Counted from the stretch's first letter, positions 21,977-34,979 are shown. The stretch is 64,000 nt of DNA from Bryopsis sp. KO-2023 (GCA_030272585.1 BSYQ01000005.1:1860001-1924000), one strand, 5' to 3'. Notes: generated by a model not told the origin, from the letters alone. Numbers and translations are program-made.

Positions 21977-24900
21977 ATGGTCCAAGTCGAGCCCAATCTG
22001 TCATTGACGCTGGAAGCGCTGGCTCCGAGTGGGGCAACGCTGGCTTTGGAAAAAAAGGTAACCAAACTCGGACTTAGAAACAGCCCGTGTACTTTTTTTT
22101 TACTTCAGTGGAAATATAGGCGTTGGAAGAATGGCGCCAGCCAGCGTGCGGTCATAGACGTCATTTTTTGACGTTTTTGATCGATCGTACACGGACTAAA
22201 AAAAAAGTGGGTGCTTTTTCCCATCACCAAAAACACGATCGTTCGGCCAGTGTCTGACTTTTACTTCGAAAGGCTTCCAGCTTGGATTCGAACTCGTGAA
22301 GTTTGAAAAACCAATAACACAGGCAATCAAGATAATTCAACTTTTCAAAATCCCCAGCCCAGGATGAGTGTTAGAAACTGCTAACGTAAAAAAAAGCACA
22401 ACTTCACACAATGAAATTGGTTCTATATCCATGGTAGAAAAATTCTACAATTCAGTTTGTTCAACAAATAATTTTTTTCCAGCCTTTTCCTTGTGAATAA
22501 TTTATCGATTCAGTTTCTTCCATCTTCTTTTTTAATCCAGCATGATTCTCAACCACCAGATACTGCTAAGAAAAAAACCCTTTCCTGGCTTTCCTGAAAA
22601 TCGCGATATGGATGCTCAGTCTTTTTTAAATTCGCATGTGTGGGATTTTTCATGTTTTTTTTTTTTTCACTCAGGCGGCGCTTTGCCATTCATTGCCGAT
22701 CCGAAAAGCTGAAGCTGCCGTTTCTACTCTCAGCTTCTGGGGAAAAATTTCGACATTGAATGGAAAGGTGGAGGAATTTGGTGGCTTTTTTTTCCCTTTT
22801 TTTTTTTTACCAAAAAGTCGAGAAGAAGCTTGGACATTTCATCGAATGTCCCTTATATGTGCAGCTTTCACACTGATTTCAATATGCTTGAGGGAAAATA
22901 AATAAATAAATTTAACATCTGTTGAATTCTTGGTTTTCAGTGGAGGGTTCTTTTTTTTTTTCTGCGATAAAAAAAGAATATGCGCCTGAAAGGGCGCAAA
23001 AGTCCATATTATCCGCCAGCCAGCGATATTTTTTTCTTTCTTGTTTTGCGAATGAAGAAATTAATTGTTTTGGAAAACGATCCAGGATTATCTCGTGGCT
23101 GAGGGGCACAACAAGCAAAAAATCATCAGCGGAAAAGTGATTCTGGATGTCAAATATTTCTACAGTCAAGACGGGGCAAAATGGATCGATTTGGGCGAGG
23201 TCAATCCAGAAACTGCTGAGCGAGCCGCCACCCTGGCGACGAAACTGAGTGGTAAGAACCTGGTGGAAAAATCCCGCTCCCCTTTCGGAAAGGAAAACTT
23301 TCACACACTCAAAAAATGAGTTATTTGCATTGCCAGCAGGTTCAGCTTTTATTTCTCAACATCGATATCTTTCACCTCTTTTGACCAGCCCATTCTATCG
23401 TCGATTGTCTGACTCGAGTTGGAAAAACACAGCCAAAGATCAAATTTCTTCCCGAAACACCCCTTCCCCCCCCCGCAAAAGATAACTAGATTTTATCAGG
23501 AGCACTGATTCTTGACTTCTGATTCCCTCCCCCCCCACACACACACACTCCCTGTCCTTGTTTTGAATAAACCCAGGCGACTCTTCTCAAATCAGCACCG
23601 TGGAGGAAGCTAATCCTGACGCCCCTCCACCAGCCGAAAACGAAGAAGAAAATGAGGAAAACTCCAGGAAGTTGGTTTTCGAAATCACTGAGCTCCAACG
23701 ATTACGGGCCATGGTGGATGCAATTTCTTCTGCAACGAGTGTCGTACCAAAGGTTCTGTTTTAATGTGTGTTTTTTTTGTTTGTTTTTATCGAAAAGCCT
23801 CCTTCTTTACTTAAAAAAAGAGCTTAGAAAAAAGAGTTTCGATTCTTTGATTTTGATATGATGTGCTCAAGATCCACTCTTTTTTTTCCTCAAAAAAAAA
23901 AAGAAGAAAATCCCCACAGGCGAATGAACTGTAGATAAATAATAATCATCAACAAGGAAAAAATTTTTTGAATGCGAATTTTTTTTGTGAGAAATATATA
24001 CTTATTCGTATATTTGTATTGGTTTTTGAATGAAGGGTTGTGAAACGTTGACGGCGGATTGCAACATAGTCCCCAACAGCACATTTGCTGGGGTGGATTT
24101 CCCGGAAAAGCTGGAATCTTTCATTCACAGACAAGGAGGGCCGACAGGTCAGTATTATTGTTATTTGACCAAAAAAAACAACCCCCCAAGGTTGCAGAAA
24201 ATTTATATGTCAGACATAGCCCCCCCCCCCCGCACACACATATCACGAATCGAGAAAAAAAACTTGTGTTGAGAAATTTATAGGAATTGGGTTTTCTGTT
24301 GAGGTCGAAGGCAAAGATTTCAGCTGACCTTGTTTTTTCTTGTTGTTTTAAATTTTATCGTGATTGCTGGACACTCCAGTTGAAACCAAAATTAGAAAAG
24401 AAAAAAATAATGTCTGTATGCTATGGATATATCGAGAAATAAAACGGAAATGCACCCACGCATAAATACAGCTGAATATATATCCCAAACTTTTTATTTC
24501 GCTTTTTGATGATTTTTTTTTTCTCATATTTTTTTTACCCAGGGCCATCATTGGCTACGGATATAAGAGGCACATGGAGTTTGCAACACGATCCATTCAA
24601 GGTGAAAAAATAAAAATATATAATTTCAATTTTTGAACTTTGAATAAATCAAGCAAGGGATCCCAACTTAGCTCAGGGCGTGAAAAGAAACGGCTATTTT
24701 CATTTGGCACAATTCTGTTCCTTTTCTTTTCTTTGCTTTTTTTTGTTAATTAACACTTGGTATAATTTAACTGATTATTTTTTTCGGGTTGTTTTTTGTT
24801 GAATCTTTTGTGTGAATTCCTTTGCCTTTCCTTAAAACTCACGCTTTGTTGGATTGTTTTTTTTTTCTCCAGGGCATCACTGTGTGCAGGAGTTTGGTGT

Positions 24901-25001
24901 GGTTGGGCTACATGTTCTATTACAATTCTCGGACGTTGACTTGGGGATCCACATACACTGGCGATGGCAGGCCAAATTCAGACCTGGTTTTCATGGTGTA
25001 A
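21977..25001 (+). CDS. RSPH9: Radial spoke head protein RSPH9
   Basis: Component of the radial spoke head of motile cilia and flagella, which passes signals from the central pair to the outer doublets. Seven exons join in phase: 21977-22057, 22675-22767, 23086-23251, 23577-23752, 24036-24147, 24543-24601, 24873-25001, giving 271 residues, close to the family's usual size of about 275. Family marks are the STLSFWGKI and DYLVAEG blocks near the N-terminus, ITELQRLRAMVDAI in the middle, and the C-terminal RGTWSLQ, VCRSLVWLGYMFYY, YTGDGRPNSDLVFMV, which end as RSPH9 proteins do. The ATG at 21977 is the first in frame. The donor after exon 4 (GTTCTG) is weak. Presence of the gene shows that the organism builds motile axonemes. 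Confidence 0.9.
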
Positions 25002-25862
25002 AGAAAGAATCGTTCGCTCATCCCTTTGTACGGGAGTGTTGTTGGAAAAAAAAAAAAACAATATAGATTCGCCAACCGGTGATTTCGCCTTTGTACTTCC
25101 ACCCTGACAGATAAGGGGGTCTGGAATATGGAATCTCTTTTTACACTTGAGTAGGTCGCTATGGCTGTCAGCACCTTTTGTTATACGAGTCCGTATTTAT
25201 TTCCACAATCAATCAAAAACCAATGTGCAACCCATGTCTATCTCATGTCTATGGCTGTACACCTGGCATCTGTTTCAAGTCTCAATCAATGAACTGTTCA
25301 TGCGCACCATCATCAGGAATCAGTTTTACACTTCAGGAGGCCGCTATGGCTGTACACCTGGGGCTTGTTTCAAGTCTCAATCAATGAGCTGTTACTGCGC
25401 ACCATCATCCTCATACCAATATGTAAATATATATATATAACAGACCCTCCTCGACCAAAAATTCAACTTGAAATGAAACAGATGCACACGTATGCCTGAC
25501 TCTCTTTTTTCCCTTGCTGATTCAATGCAAGTCGTTCCAGTCAGACTGGAGAAACCGCTGATCCGCTGATCGTTAACTCATCCACCCTTGATCGATCCAA
25601 CACATGTTGGGCTCAATTCCTGTCGCATCATTCGTGATACATGGACGCTCCTGTTCGTGTGTGGGAAAAATGGTTCAGCATTTGCTTCCGGTTTTCTCAT
25701 GGCCAGCCCCCTCGTCAAATCAAACTTCCATCTCGGCAAGCATGTGCCACAAATTTCGTCGAGAATTGCTTGCATGAAAAGCGGACCAAATTCTCCTGCT
25801 CTAATGGCAAAGAGAATATCTGGAGTGGGTGAATTGAAGAACCAATACAAGGTGAATTTAAT
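25002..25862. other. Spacer between RSPH9 and the HAD gene
   Basis: Holds the tandem and dispersed repeat at 25139-25412; the rest shows no gene that I recognise. Confidence 0.6.
25139..25412 (+). repeat. Dispersed repeat, tandemly duplicated
   Basis: The sequence CTATGGCTGTACACCTGG followed by TGTTTCAAGTCTCAATCAAT, then CTGTT and GCGCACCATCATC occurs at about 25248-25315 and 25343-25411. A further head fragment (TTTTACACTTGAGTAGGTCG) lies at 25139-25165. A related copy on the other strand is at 30381-30446, inside or next to the Raf-like kinase gene. Size and dispersal suggest a SINE-like or MITE-like family. Confidence 0.6.
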
Positions 25863-28601
25863 ATGGTGAGGAGGGAAAATCGGTCGAGAAATTCTCCAGT
25901 GCTGTCCCCAACCATACAGGGTTTGATTGATCATGTAGAGGTAATGCGACACTGTAAGAACACACCAAAAATTGGATTTCAGGACACACTTTTTTCAACC
26001 CAACAGCCGCCGCCAAAGTGTGATATTCCAACGAGTTTGGCCAAATTGGGGGGGGGGGGTTACAATGGGTTTGAAATAATCTTGCAAGAAGCGTTTTTGG
26101 TGCTGACACCATATCAGCATGTTTTTTTAGGGGGTGTTGCTGGATCAATTCGGAGTTTTGCATGATGGGCGGAAGCCTTACCCCGGAGCGATACATGCTC
26201 TCCAAGAAATGCACCGATCGGGGATGAAGGTGGTTTTACTGAGCAACAGCAGCCAAAGGGCTGACAAAGCGTATGTTCGATTGGAAGGAATGGGGTTCCA
26301 GAGGGAGTGGATCGCTGGTAAGTGGTGGCAAGAATTCCATGATGAGTTTAAACATATTGGTGGCTTGAAATTGCTTTTTTTTTTTTTTTTGCATGTTGAA
26401 GTGAATGCTGGAAATTGTCTGACTCGATTGGACGGTGTTTGAGAAATGTGGTAGTATTTTTGGTTTTATTTTTTCTGCTTTTTTTCTTCAACAATTGTGT
26501 TTGATTCCTTCTTTTTTTCTCAGCAATTGTGTTTGATTGCCTGTATTTTTTTATTTTTTTTGAAAAAAGGGGTTGTGACGAGTGGCGAACTTGCATTTCG
26601 GCATTTAAGGGACAGACCGAATTCGTTCTGGTCAAATCTTGGACGAAAAGTTTTGCATTTCACATGGGGATCCAGGGGAAAAGTTTCCCTGGATGGCCTT
26701 GGATTGGAGGTGTGTGTGAGAGTTGTTTTCCCACCTTTTTTTTTCATTTTCAAAGTTTTCCCATGAAGGATCTGTCGCTTTTTTTTTCTTTAGGAAGGCT
26801 TCTGTGCAAACGAGGGATCGAAACGGTTGCACCTTAATAAAAAATAAGCAACTCTCAATGCTCATTTTATTTTATTTTTTCTTTCATTTCGTATTTCGTT
26901 CGTATTTAATAACTTTTGTCCCCACCCTAGTGTTCCTTCTGTGGAACACTGTCAAATACCCTAAACATTCCGAAGGATATATAAACAGATTTTTTTATTT
27001 ATTTTTGGTCAAATGTATTGCATCGAGGATGAAAGTGCAAAGAAAGGGCCATCCACCTTGCAAATGAAAAATTCTTTATTCTTTTCTCCTTTAATTCTTT
27101 AATTTATTAATTTATTCATAGGGCTCACCACCCTTACAACAATAATAAACCAAAATTCATTGTTCACTTCTCGGAAAATATTCAAGACGGCAATCACTGT
27201 GTTGATTTTTCAGTAGGTCGTTTCCAATCCCAGCGAGGCGGATTTCATATTGGCCCATGGAACTGAGACGATCGCCCAACCGAACGCTGATCCTCTTCCA
27301 GCCAGCGTGGATCAAATGAAAGAAGTGTTGGCAGAATGTATATCGGCTAAAAATGGGGAAAAAAGTATCCCTATGATCGTGGCCAATCCTGATTTGGTAT
27401 GATGAGAAGATGCCTCTCTCTTGGTGGCCGTTTGGTATAATTTTGAACTGTTTTTGTTGATATTAGTGGGAGTGTGTGTGTGTGGGGGGGGGGGGGTCTG
27501 TCGCATTGATTTGAATGCGGCTGGGAAAATTGTGTTCGATTTCTTCCGAAATGGATTCCTCCCGAAATGTGTTTTTTTTTGAAACAAATTCCTTTTTCTA
27601 GGTCTTTTCCAACTTGCTTTCATTCACAGAAAAGCATGAGCCCCCTAGAAATGTTATAATGGATGAAATGCGTTTTTTTCTCCTTTCACAAATTGAATGT
27701 CTCTGATGCGCTGTTGTGATATTTTTTGTGAAAGGTGACTGTCGATACGACCTCATTGAAACTGATGCCCGGGACGCTGGGGAAAGAGTACGAACGGCTG
27801 GGGGGGCATGTGGAATGGATGGGAAAACCCGCTCCCATTATTTACACTTCTGCAATGCAAATGATTGGAATGGAGCCCTCTGAAGTCGTAGCGATCGGCG
27901 ACTCGTTGGACCATGATATTGAGGGGTGGGGAGATACCCCAAATGTTTCGCTCGGATTTTACCTTTGTTGCTCTTTTTTCTTATTCTTTTTAGATATGAA
28001 AAAGGGATTCCTGTTGATGCTTCCAGATATGGAAACGGTGTTTTTTTCCAGACATGCTGTTTTTGTGTTTTTTTTAAGACAAAAGACTGTCACTGTCGAT
28101 GAGTGTCGATGGATATTTTTTCTCTTTTTTTTCCCCCAAGCGGAAAGTCCAGGAAGTATCTTTAAGAAAAAAGCTTCGATAAATTTTTTACATAAGGTTT
28201 AAAATCAAAGATTCCCGAATACAGAAACAAAATTACATATAAAACTATATTGAATGAATTCATAATTCGATAAGAGAATACTCAGTGAACTGAAACATCT
28301 TAGTGACAACTAAAGGAATCGATTCGCTTGTACAGTTTCCAGGAGGGGGTGTTCAGCAGGTTCCGTAGCGTTTTTTTCACTTTTTGGCCAAAACAAACAG
28401 GGTTGAGAAACCTTCCTGTGGCGATGTGTGTTTTTTTGTAGGGCGATCGGAGCTGGCATTGATTCTTTGTTCATCTGTGGAGGGATCCATGCAAGCGATG
28501 TTGCATTGAATGGGGACGCCATCGATGCCGAGAAACTGGAAGCCCTCTTTGACCGACAGTCCGCGGAACCAACTTTTTACACTTCCTATTTCAAATCGTG
28601 A
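25863..28601 (+). CDS. HAD-superfamily class IIA hydrolase
   Basis: Predicted phosphatase of the HAD subfamily IIA type (the TIGR01459-like proteins of plants and bacteria); the substrate is unknown. Six exons join in phase: 25863-25940, 26131-26317, 26570-26709, 27217-27396, 27735-27925, 28442-28601; 311 residues. Motif I is degenerate in its usual way for this group (LLDQFGVLHDG, with the nucleophile Asp and the second Asp replaced by a DxxGxxxDG-like order), followed by PYPGA. Motif II is VVLLSNSSQRA, then VVTSGE. The Lys of motif III is in WMGKPAPIIY and motif IV is AIGDSLDHDIEG, with GAGIDSLFICGGIH after it. The ATG at 25863 gives a short N-terminal extension. It converges on the Raf-like kinase gene, 425 bp away. 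Confidence 0.85.
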
Positions 28602-29026
28602 TCATGTGTGCTTTGTGGATACGCATGGAATGACTAAGTTTCGATATTTGTTTTGAATGGGCTAGAAAAAGAAGAAAATCCAGCATATTTGTGTTTACAA
28701 TATGCAAAGCGTTTTTGCCCAAAGTTGTACGGAGGGGAAATCGATTCCGGAAAAGCAATAAATCAAATGTCTTTTTGCTGGAGCAAAAGGCTGGTACATG
28801 AAAAGAAACAAAAAAACACATCGCCCCGTATAGGTTGGGGTGTATTTGCCACCTCATCCATAAATTGACTGTCCAGGATTAATCTCTTCATGGTTTTTCC
28901 AGCAGTATATGCACATGCCCCTGTTCATTTGTATTGAATCATTACTTACACCCATAAGTACACTCGTGGGTTTCCTCCCTAAAAAAGGCCAAGCTAGTGG
29001 AAATGTATGTTCCCTTTCCATTAGAT
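28602..29026. other. Convergent intergenic spacer
   Basis: Lies between the 3' ends of the HAD gene (plus) and the Raf-like kinase gene (minus). AATAAA occurs near 28757 on the plus strand. No gene seen. Confidence 0.5.
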
Positions 29027-30163
29027 TTACTTGGAAGCTTGTCTGAGCTGCTCCTGCACCTCAGCAAAACTTGGCCTTTTCGAGGCATCCCCATCCCAAC
29101 ATATTTCGATCACCTCCGCTAATTTCCTCTGGCAGCAATCTGGTATCACTGGCCTCTCCCCCCGGCACACCAAATCCTTGATCTGCTGGAAACCCAACCC
29201 CTCGAAGGGCACTTGTCGAGACACCATTTCATTCAACAGGATGCCGAATGCATACACATCCACTTTCTCATTGTATGGGCTCTTAGTGAGCAGTTCGGGC
29301 GCCATGTAGGGCGGGGTGCCGGAGGCGGCATCCATGGCTGACGCCAATCCGAAATCGCATATCTTAACTTTCCATGATCTGTCCAACAGGAAATTCGCAG
29401 GCTTGATGTCTCGATGGATCACAGCCGGTTTTCTGGAATGCAGGAACTGGAAAGCTCGACAGATGTCCGAGGCCAAGGCGATCACCCTGTTGTAAGCGAA
29501 TCCTCAATATTTGAACCCAAAATCAACATGCATGCATGTTCATTGCGTGCAGGACAGTTGAGCAAAATCAAATGCCCCCTCTCCCCTCCAAAGAATATAT
29601 ATTCCATTTTTCCATTTTTCCATTTTTTGGGGGGAGGGAAAATGTGTGTGGAAACGATCACTGAGCTACATCTGTGGAATTCTCTTGATGCTGTATTATT
29701 CATTACGTATCGATCGAAGGATGGAGGGTGACGCTTCTCACCGTTTTTGGTCCATTTCGACCGACGATTTGTACAGCACTGAGAATAAGGAATGAGGCAG
29801 ATGCTCCATCACCATGCACAGTTCCGGTGGTTTCATGCATGCCCCGAGAAATTGAACCACATTTGGATGTCTCAATTCGGCCAGCGTCATGACCTCTGCT
29901 CGAAATTCCACCATCATTTTATCGCTGTGGTCTGGATCAAACCATTTCTTGATCGCAACGGGGCAGCCTTTCCAGATGCCTCTATACACCAGCGAATAGC
30001 CACCGCCCCCCATTTGATCTTGCACCTCCAGCTCATCGAAGGGAATGTGGAGCCCTGGACTGTCGAATCGTGACATCAGCGAGACAGTAGTGAAATGGAT
30101 TGATGTCTGACATTGGAGCGATCGGTGAACACCCCAGAGAGGATTTTACATGAATGATGCATC

Positions 30164-30195
<32 letters not shown>

Positions 30196-30305
30196 GTTGT
30201 GAATTTTTGTTGCTGAGATGGGCACCTTACGCCTGAGAGTTTTCGCTTCAATCCTGCCACCTCTTTTCGAAGGGTTTCGATTTCACAGGATTGGCCACCA
30301 TTTTC
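29027..30305 (-). CDS. Raf-like/TKL protein kinase
   Basis: Predicted cytosolic serine/threonine kinase of the tyrosine-kinase-like group (plant Raf-like MAPKKK and Dictyostelium SHK/Drk relatives). Exons 30305-30231, 30106-29742 and 29486-29027 join in phase; 299 residues. The first recognised exon encodes a short coiled coil (IETLRKEVAGLKRKL). The kinase has a glycine loop (GGGGYSLVYRG), VAIKKW, LRHPNVVQFLGAC, HRDIKPANFLL, DFGLAS, GTPPYMAPELL and DVYAFGILLNEM, all canonical. The C-terminus is the kinase αI helix (RPSFAEVQEQL). The 5' end is incomplete: upstream exons probably lie in 30.4-30.9 kb on the minus strand but I could not join them. Confidence 0.85.
30164..30195. repeat. GATT microsatellite
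   Basis: About eight GATT units in the intron between the first two recognised exons of the Raf-like kinase gene. Confidence 0.9.
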
Positions 30306-31434
30306 CTGTACGGGGTCAAAACCACTCTGATCAAACCTTCTTTCCTTTCTTTTTTTCTTCGTTCCTTTCTTTTTTTCCACCAGCTCATTGATTTAGACTT
30401 GAAACAGTCCCCAGATGCATAACCAACCCACCCCAGTGTAAAAAGATTCCAGATTGAGATTCCTGTTTTCCCCTTGTTTTTGAGATTCGTGACTTTTCGC
30501 AAAAGCAGTCGACAATAGACAAGCAGTTGGCCTTCCAAAGGATGAAATTGAGACAAAATGGAGCGAATACGAAGGACGGATGTTGATGTTGGGCATAGAT
30601 TCATTGCTGATTGGGGTGTACCTTCAGCATAGCCATCACCGCTGAGTTTCAAAAAACGGACCAAGAAGCAATCAAGCAATCGGGGGACTTTAAAGAACTC
30701 CGGAATCTGAGCGAAATCACAACTTCCAGTGTCACGCGCGGGTCTGGATCAACGACTCCATTTTTGGGGGTTTCTGTCATATTCGTCGCTTCGAGGTGGA
30801 GGGGTGGCGACCCCCCAAAATTACATGGCAGTGGTGAACGCAATGAGAAAAATCAGAACGCAAGGAGCGGCGTCATTATTACAGCCAGGAATCGGGAGAA
30901 AAAAACCTCATCATTTCTGTTTCTCCAAAGAGTGGGGGCAAAAAAAACCAGGGAAAAATCATCCTAACCTTACTGTCTCTTCTTCAGTTTTTGTTTGGGC
31001 ATCAAAATTGGAAACCAATTGAAAGACAGACAAGAGGATTACCCAACCCCCCCAAAAAAAAAAAAAAAATACAGAGAAAAAAAGGTTTCAAATAACTCCG
31101 ACAAATCGAACGTCGCATGAATCCCATCCCAGCCCCAATATGTAATTTCACCAACAAAAAAAACCCACCAAAACTTCTTTTTTTTTTCAATATTTTTTTG
31201 TAGCTCCGACCGAAAACCAGGGACAGCATCCACCACCACCACCATTTTAATATCATTCTGAACCGGGCCAGCACAACCCCTCCTCAAAAATTCTTGAATG
31301 CAATTTCGTTGCTGGAAATATCATCAAAACAAATCACATACAAACCCCCTCCCAAAAAAACCCCACCCCCACAGAAAAGAGAAGAAGAAAATAATCAAAC
31401 GGTGGGGGAAAAAATTCCGAATGATCGAGATCCT
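30306..31434. other. Probable 5' region of the Raf-like kinase gene
   Basis: Minus-strand frames around 30480-30690 and 30650-30840 may be upstream exons, but I see no domain and no in-phase splice chain. The repeat copy at 30381-30446 and an A-run at about 31055-31070 are the only clear structures. The right end is the 3' side of the PDH E1 beta gene. Confidence 0.35.
30381..30446 (-). repeat. Inverted copy of the 25-kb dispersed repeat
   Basis: On the minus strand it reads TTTTTACACTGGGGTGGG, then CTGGGGACTGTTTCAAGTCT and AATCAATGAGCTG, matching the second unit at 25322-25395 over most positions. Confidence 0.6.
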
Positions 31435-34400
31435 CTAAACTACGGCAGCAGTTTGCCCCAGCATTTTTTGGACGGTGGCGGTGACTTGCTCCGGTTGCAC
31501 GATGGTGGAAGCTTCCAATTCGAATGCATATGCGGTGGGCACATCTTGAGAGCTCAGCCTCATCACTTGGTGGTCCAGGTCGTCGAACAGGCTTTCCGAA
31601 ATCACTGCCGACAGGGAGGCTCCGATTCCGCCGGTTTTCATGCACTCCTCCACGATCAAAACTTTCCTCGTTTTCTTGACGCTCTTGGAAATCGTCTCCA
31701 TGTCGAAGGGCTTCAAACTGATCAAATCGATCACCTGAAGCGGGCAAAAATTATAGCAAAAGTCTGGTTTTCAAACACCCGATTGTCGATATTGATTCGA
31801 AGGAAAAGGTGGGTTGATTTCAACTGGGCAGTCTAGATCTCCTCACTTGAATATCTGCTCAAAACGTCTTTTAGTTCCTTTTTAAACCTCCAAAAAAGTA
31901 AGAAAAAGACCCCAACATTGCACCCCAACAAACTGAACAAACTTCCACCATTACACATAATCTGCAAAACTCCAAAATTCAATTCACCCCAAAACTGCTT
32001 CACAAGATGAGGCCTCTCCTCCCCACCTACCCAATCCCCCCCCCCCAAAAAAAAAGAAAAGCAAACAATCAAAATCTTGAGCAAAAGAAACAATTTTATC
32101 ATCTGCTGCTGGTGGTGGAAAAAGTGTTCTCTATTTCCTCGTATAAACCCCACCTCAGCATTGATGCCTTGTTTTTTGAGCTCCTGAGTGGCAGACAGCA
32201 CGGTGTACCTCATTCGACTGTAAGTCAAAATCGTGACATCGGATCCTTCTTCCACCAATTCAGCTCGCTCCAATGGCTGACAATACCCGTCGATCGTTTC
32301 ACCCTTGACGTTGTACAGCAGCACATGCTCGAAGAAAATGATGGGGTTATCGCTCCGGATGGCCTTTAGCATTCCATCGAGAAAAACAAACAAGCAAACA
32401 CCCACCAAAAAAATATTCAGAAAAGGACCAGATTGCACAGTTTTAGTTTCCTTACCTCTATTTCTTTCTTTTTTTTCTTTTGATGGGGTCTGACAGGGGT
32501 TTTATTTTCCGTCCCCAAAATGGGTTTTTTGGATTAACTTTTTGCGAAAACCTATTATCGACCACCCATTGTCTGTTCAAGAAATCGGCACAATGTGAAA
32601 TGCTTGCATCCGATAGAATCTGCCCTTAACACACCTAAACAGTCACCCCTGATTTACAACGAAAAAACCAATCGGACAATTACGGAGGATCCAACCTCCC
32701 CCCCCCCTTCCCTTTCAAGAATTTCATCACAAAAAAACCCCGAACTTCCCCACGAAATTAATCTGCATTTTCCAAGAACACATCACAAAAAAATAAGCGA
32801 CACAATTTTCTCCTCTTACCGATTTCAGAAGGGCTTTGGCATTGGCGACGGTGGAGCATGCCACCAGCTGGACCCCAGGGATCGACTGGAAATAAGACTC
32901 CAATCTTTGAGAATGTTCAGCACCGAGCTGTCGGCCGACGCCACCTGGTCCCCGAATCACCATCGGGACTTTGAACTGACCTCCTGAGGTGTAGTGCAGC
33001 ATTCCGGCGTTGTTGGAAATCTGGTTGAAAGCTAAAAGGAGGAAACCCATGTTCATCCCCTCCACAATCGGCCTCAGTCCAGTCATTGCAGCACCGATGC
33101 CCATCCCCATGAAGCCGTTCTCTGAATATACAATAATCGCATATGCAGAGGTCAAAGGAAGGATTAGTCATGAGCGATTGGACAGCGTGTTAAATCTAAC
33201 CTTGCAAGTTTCATGTGTGTCTGTCGGGGAGGGGGGGGAGGCTGTCTGACTTTTGAAATCTGGCAAATTTCATGTGGTTTTCCCAACTGTTGCATGCAAT
33301 TGGACAGTTTTGTTTTGCCAGAGTGGGGCAATCCACCAAAATTGACGACTACACAATTTCTTAGCCTTTTTTTTGCTTCCCTTTCCTGATTTGACAGAGA
33401 GGCAACCCAATTTGCAAGACGTGCGCTTGCCACAAAAAAAAAAAAAAACTCACTTCATTTTTTCCACACGGATGGCTGCAAAAAGGATCGTAAAAATCGT
33501 TTAGCTTAGCATAGCATTGCAAAATCAGCTGGAAAAAACACTTTCAAGGAAAACTACAAAACTACAATCAAGTACAAATATACATATATAAAAACTGGGT
33601 AAAAAGCTAGATATGGACATTGCGATGATACGGTGGGGTTTTTTACTAAGACTCCAATATATTTTTCTGTAAACGGAAAATGCATTCGGCTGTGTGTAAA
33701 ATAATTTTAATTTCCATATAACAACTGTACCGCAAATGGGGGTGTCCAGAAGCCTTTTATCTCCATATTTCTTGTACAAATCGTAGGTGACTTTGTAACT
33801 ACCGCCATAATGCCCGACATCCTCGCCTACACAGAAAGAAAGAAAACAAAAAAACACAGTTTTGTACATTTTTCCTCAAGCAAGTTTTCTCCAAAAATAA
33901 AAATTGGATCACCAGTTGTACAAAAGGCTGTTTTTTTCTTTGTCGCTTTTTTCATTGGCATTTTGCAAATCAGGTCTGACTTCTTAATCAAGAAAAAATG
34001 AACAGAAAGGAGTGCCAAGTGGAAGGCAAATTGGAATTAAGGGAAAAGTTTTCATTTATTCTTTGAATGTGGCGAATTGTTCAGCCCATTGTTGCAACAT
34101 ATTCTTATAAAAACAAAAAAAAGAATCTGGATAAAGAAACAGTACTTTATCAGGACTGCCACGACCTACCAATAACCAAGACGGTGGGGTCTCTCTCCAT
34201 TTCCTCGTCATGGGCTTCCCTGAGTGCCTCCCACATCAGCTTTTCGTTCTTCGCATGAATTCGTGACGCCTGCCTGCAGCCAACTGCAACGCCACACCAA
34301 GTCGACGCTCAATAAACTTTCCAAGCTTTCAAGGCCATTGGTTGAAACAATTTCGCCCAAACGACACACTTTCCACTGATGCGCGTCCTTAAACTTGTAC

Positions 34401-34542
34401 CGACGGTTTCGATAAGAAACCGGAAAAGAGAGGTTGGAGGAGGGTTCAATTGAATACCACGGCGGCCAGTTGTGGCGAAGGGGCGCGCTTGTCGACCAGC
34501 GCACAATGGTCGACTTCCGACTTGGTGCGAGATGCCCATCAT
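31435..34542 (-). CDS. Plastid-type pyruvate dehydrogenase E1 beta subunit
   Basis: Beta subunit of the thiamine-diphosphate-dependent E1 of pyruvate dehydrogenase; with E1 alpha it decarboxylates pyruvate, feeding acetyl-CoA to fatty-acid synthesis in plastids. Six exons join in phase: 34542-34458, 34283-34170, 33826-33731, 33121-32820, 32363-32154, 31734-31435; 368 residues. Blocks typical of the plastid/cyanobacterial form rather than the mitochondrial one include [72 protein letters not shown] and [17 protein letters not shown]. The first exon encodes a basic, acid-free leader ([20 protein letters not shown]), fitting a transit peptide; no clear secretory signal precedes it. It starts 437 bp from the divergent exonuclease gene. 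Confidence 0.92.
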
Positions 34543-34979
34543 TTTAGCGTCCGATATGCAGCGAGCGCCGATCGACGTCGGTGGAACGTGGGACGATATG
34601 AGTCGGAGTTCGGAAAACAACACGAGATGGTGCGGCAACGCTCGACGCCGAGGGGGATTTGCAACGGAAAAGAAAGCAACGGGGGGATGCTGTGAGTCGG
34701 ACGGAGAAATCGATCAGATTGAGCGATGCGCGTGCGTACGACGCGCGCACGTCTCGAACAGAAATTAAAGTCGTCATTCTGGTACCTTTTTCCCCCGCCG
34801 CTTCGAGCTGTTTCTGTGACGAGGAGCGCGCGCGTAATTCATGCTTATCTGTTTGGGAGGGGTGGGTGTGCAGCGACATGTGTGTTAGCGTTTCCTGGTG
34901 GTTGGAGGCCGCGGTCCGACTGATCGCTCCCGGTTTTGTGAAAAAACCACCGCAAGAGGAGAGGAGACGCACTGCCAGG
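34543..34979. promoter_or_regulatory. Divergent spacer between PDH E1 beta and the exonuclease
   Basis: The two start codons face away from each other across 437 bp, so both promoters must lie here. The region is richer in G+C and CG dinucleotides than other spacers. No TATA box stands out. The exonuclease frame stays open upstream to 34659, so its start could lie inside this spacer. Confidence 0.5.

Noticed and set aside
34659-34979. Longer N-terminus for the exonuclease from the ATG at 34659
   Set aside because: The extra 107 codons are Arg-rich and low in protein-like character and would overlap the likely promoter of the divergent PDH gene. The ATG at 34980 gives a compact domain.
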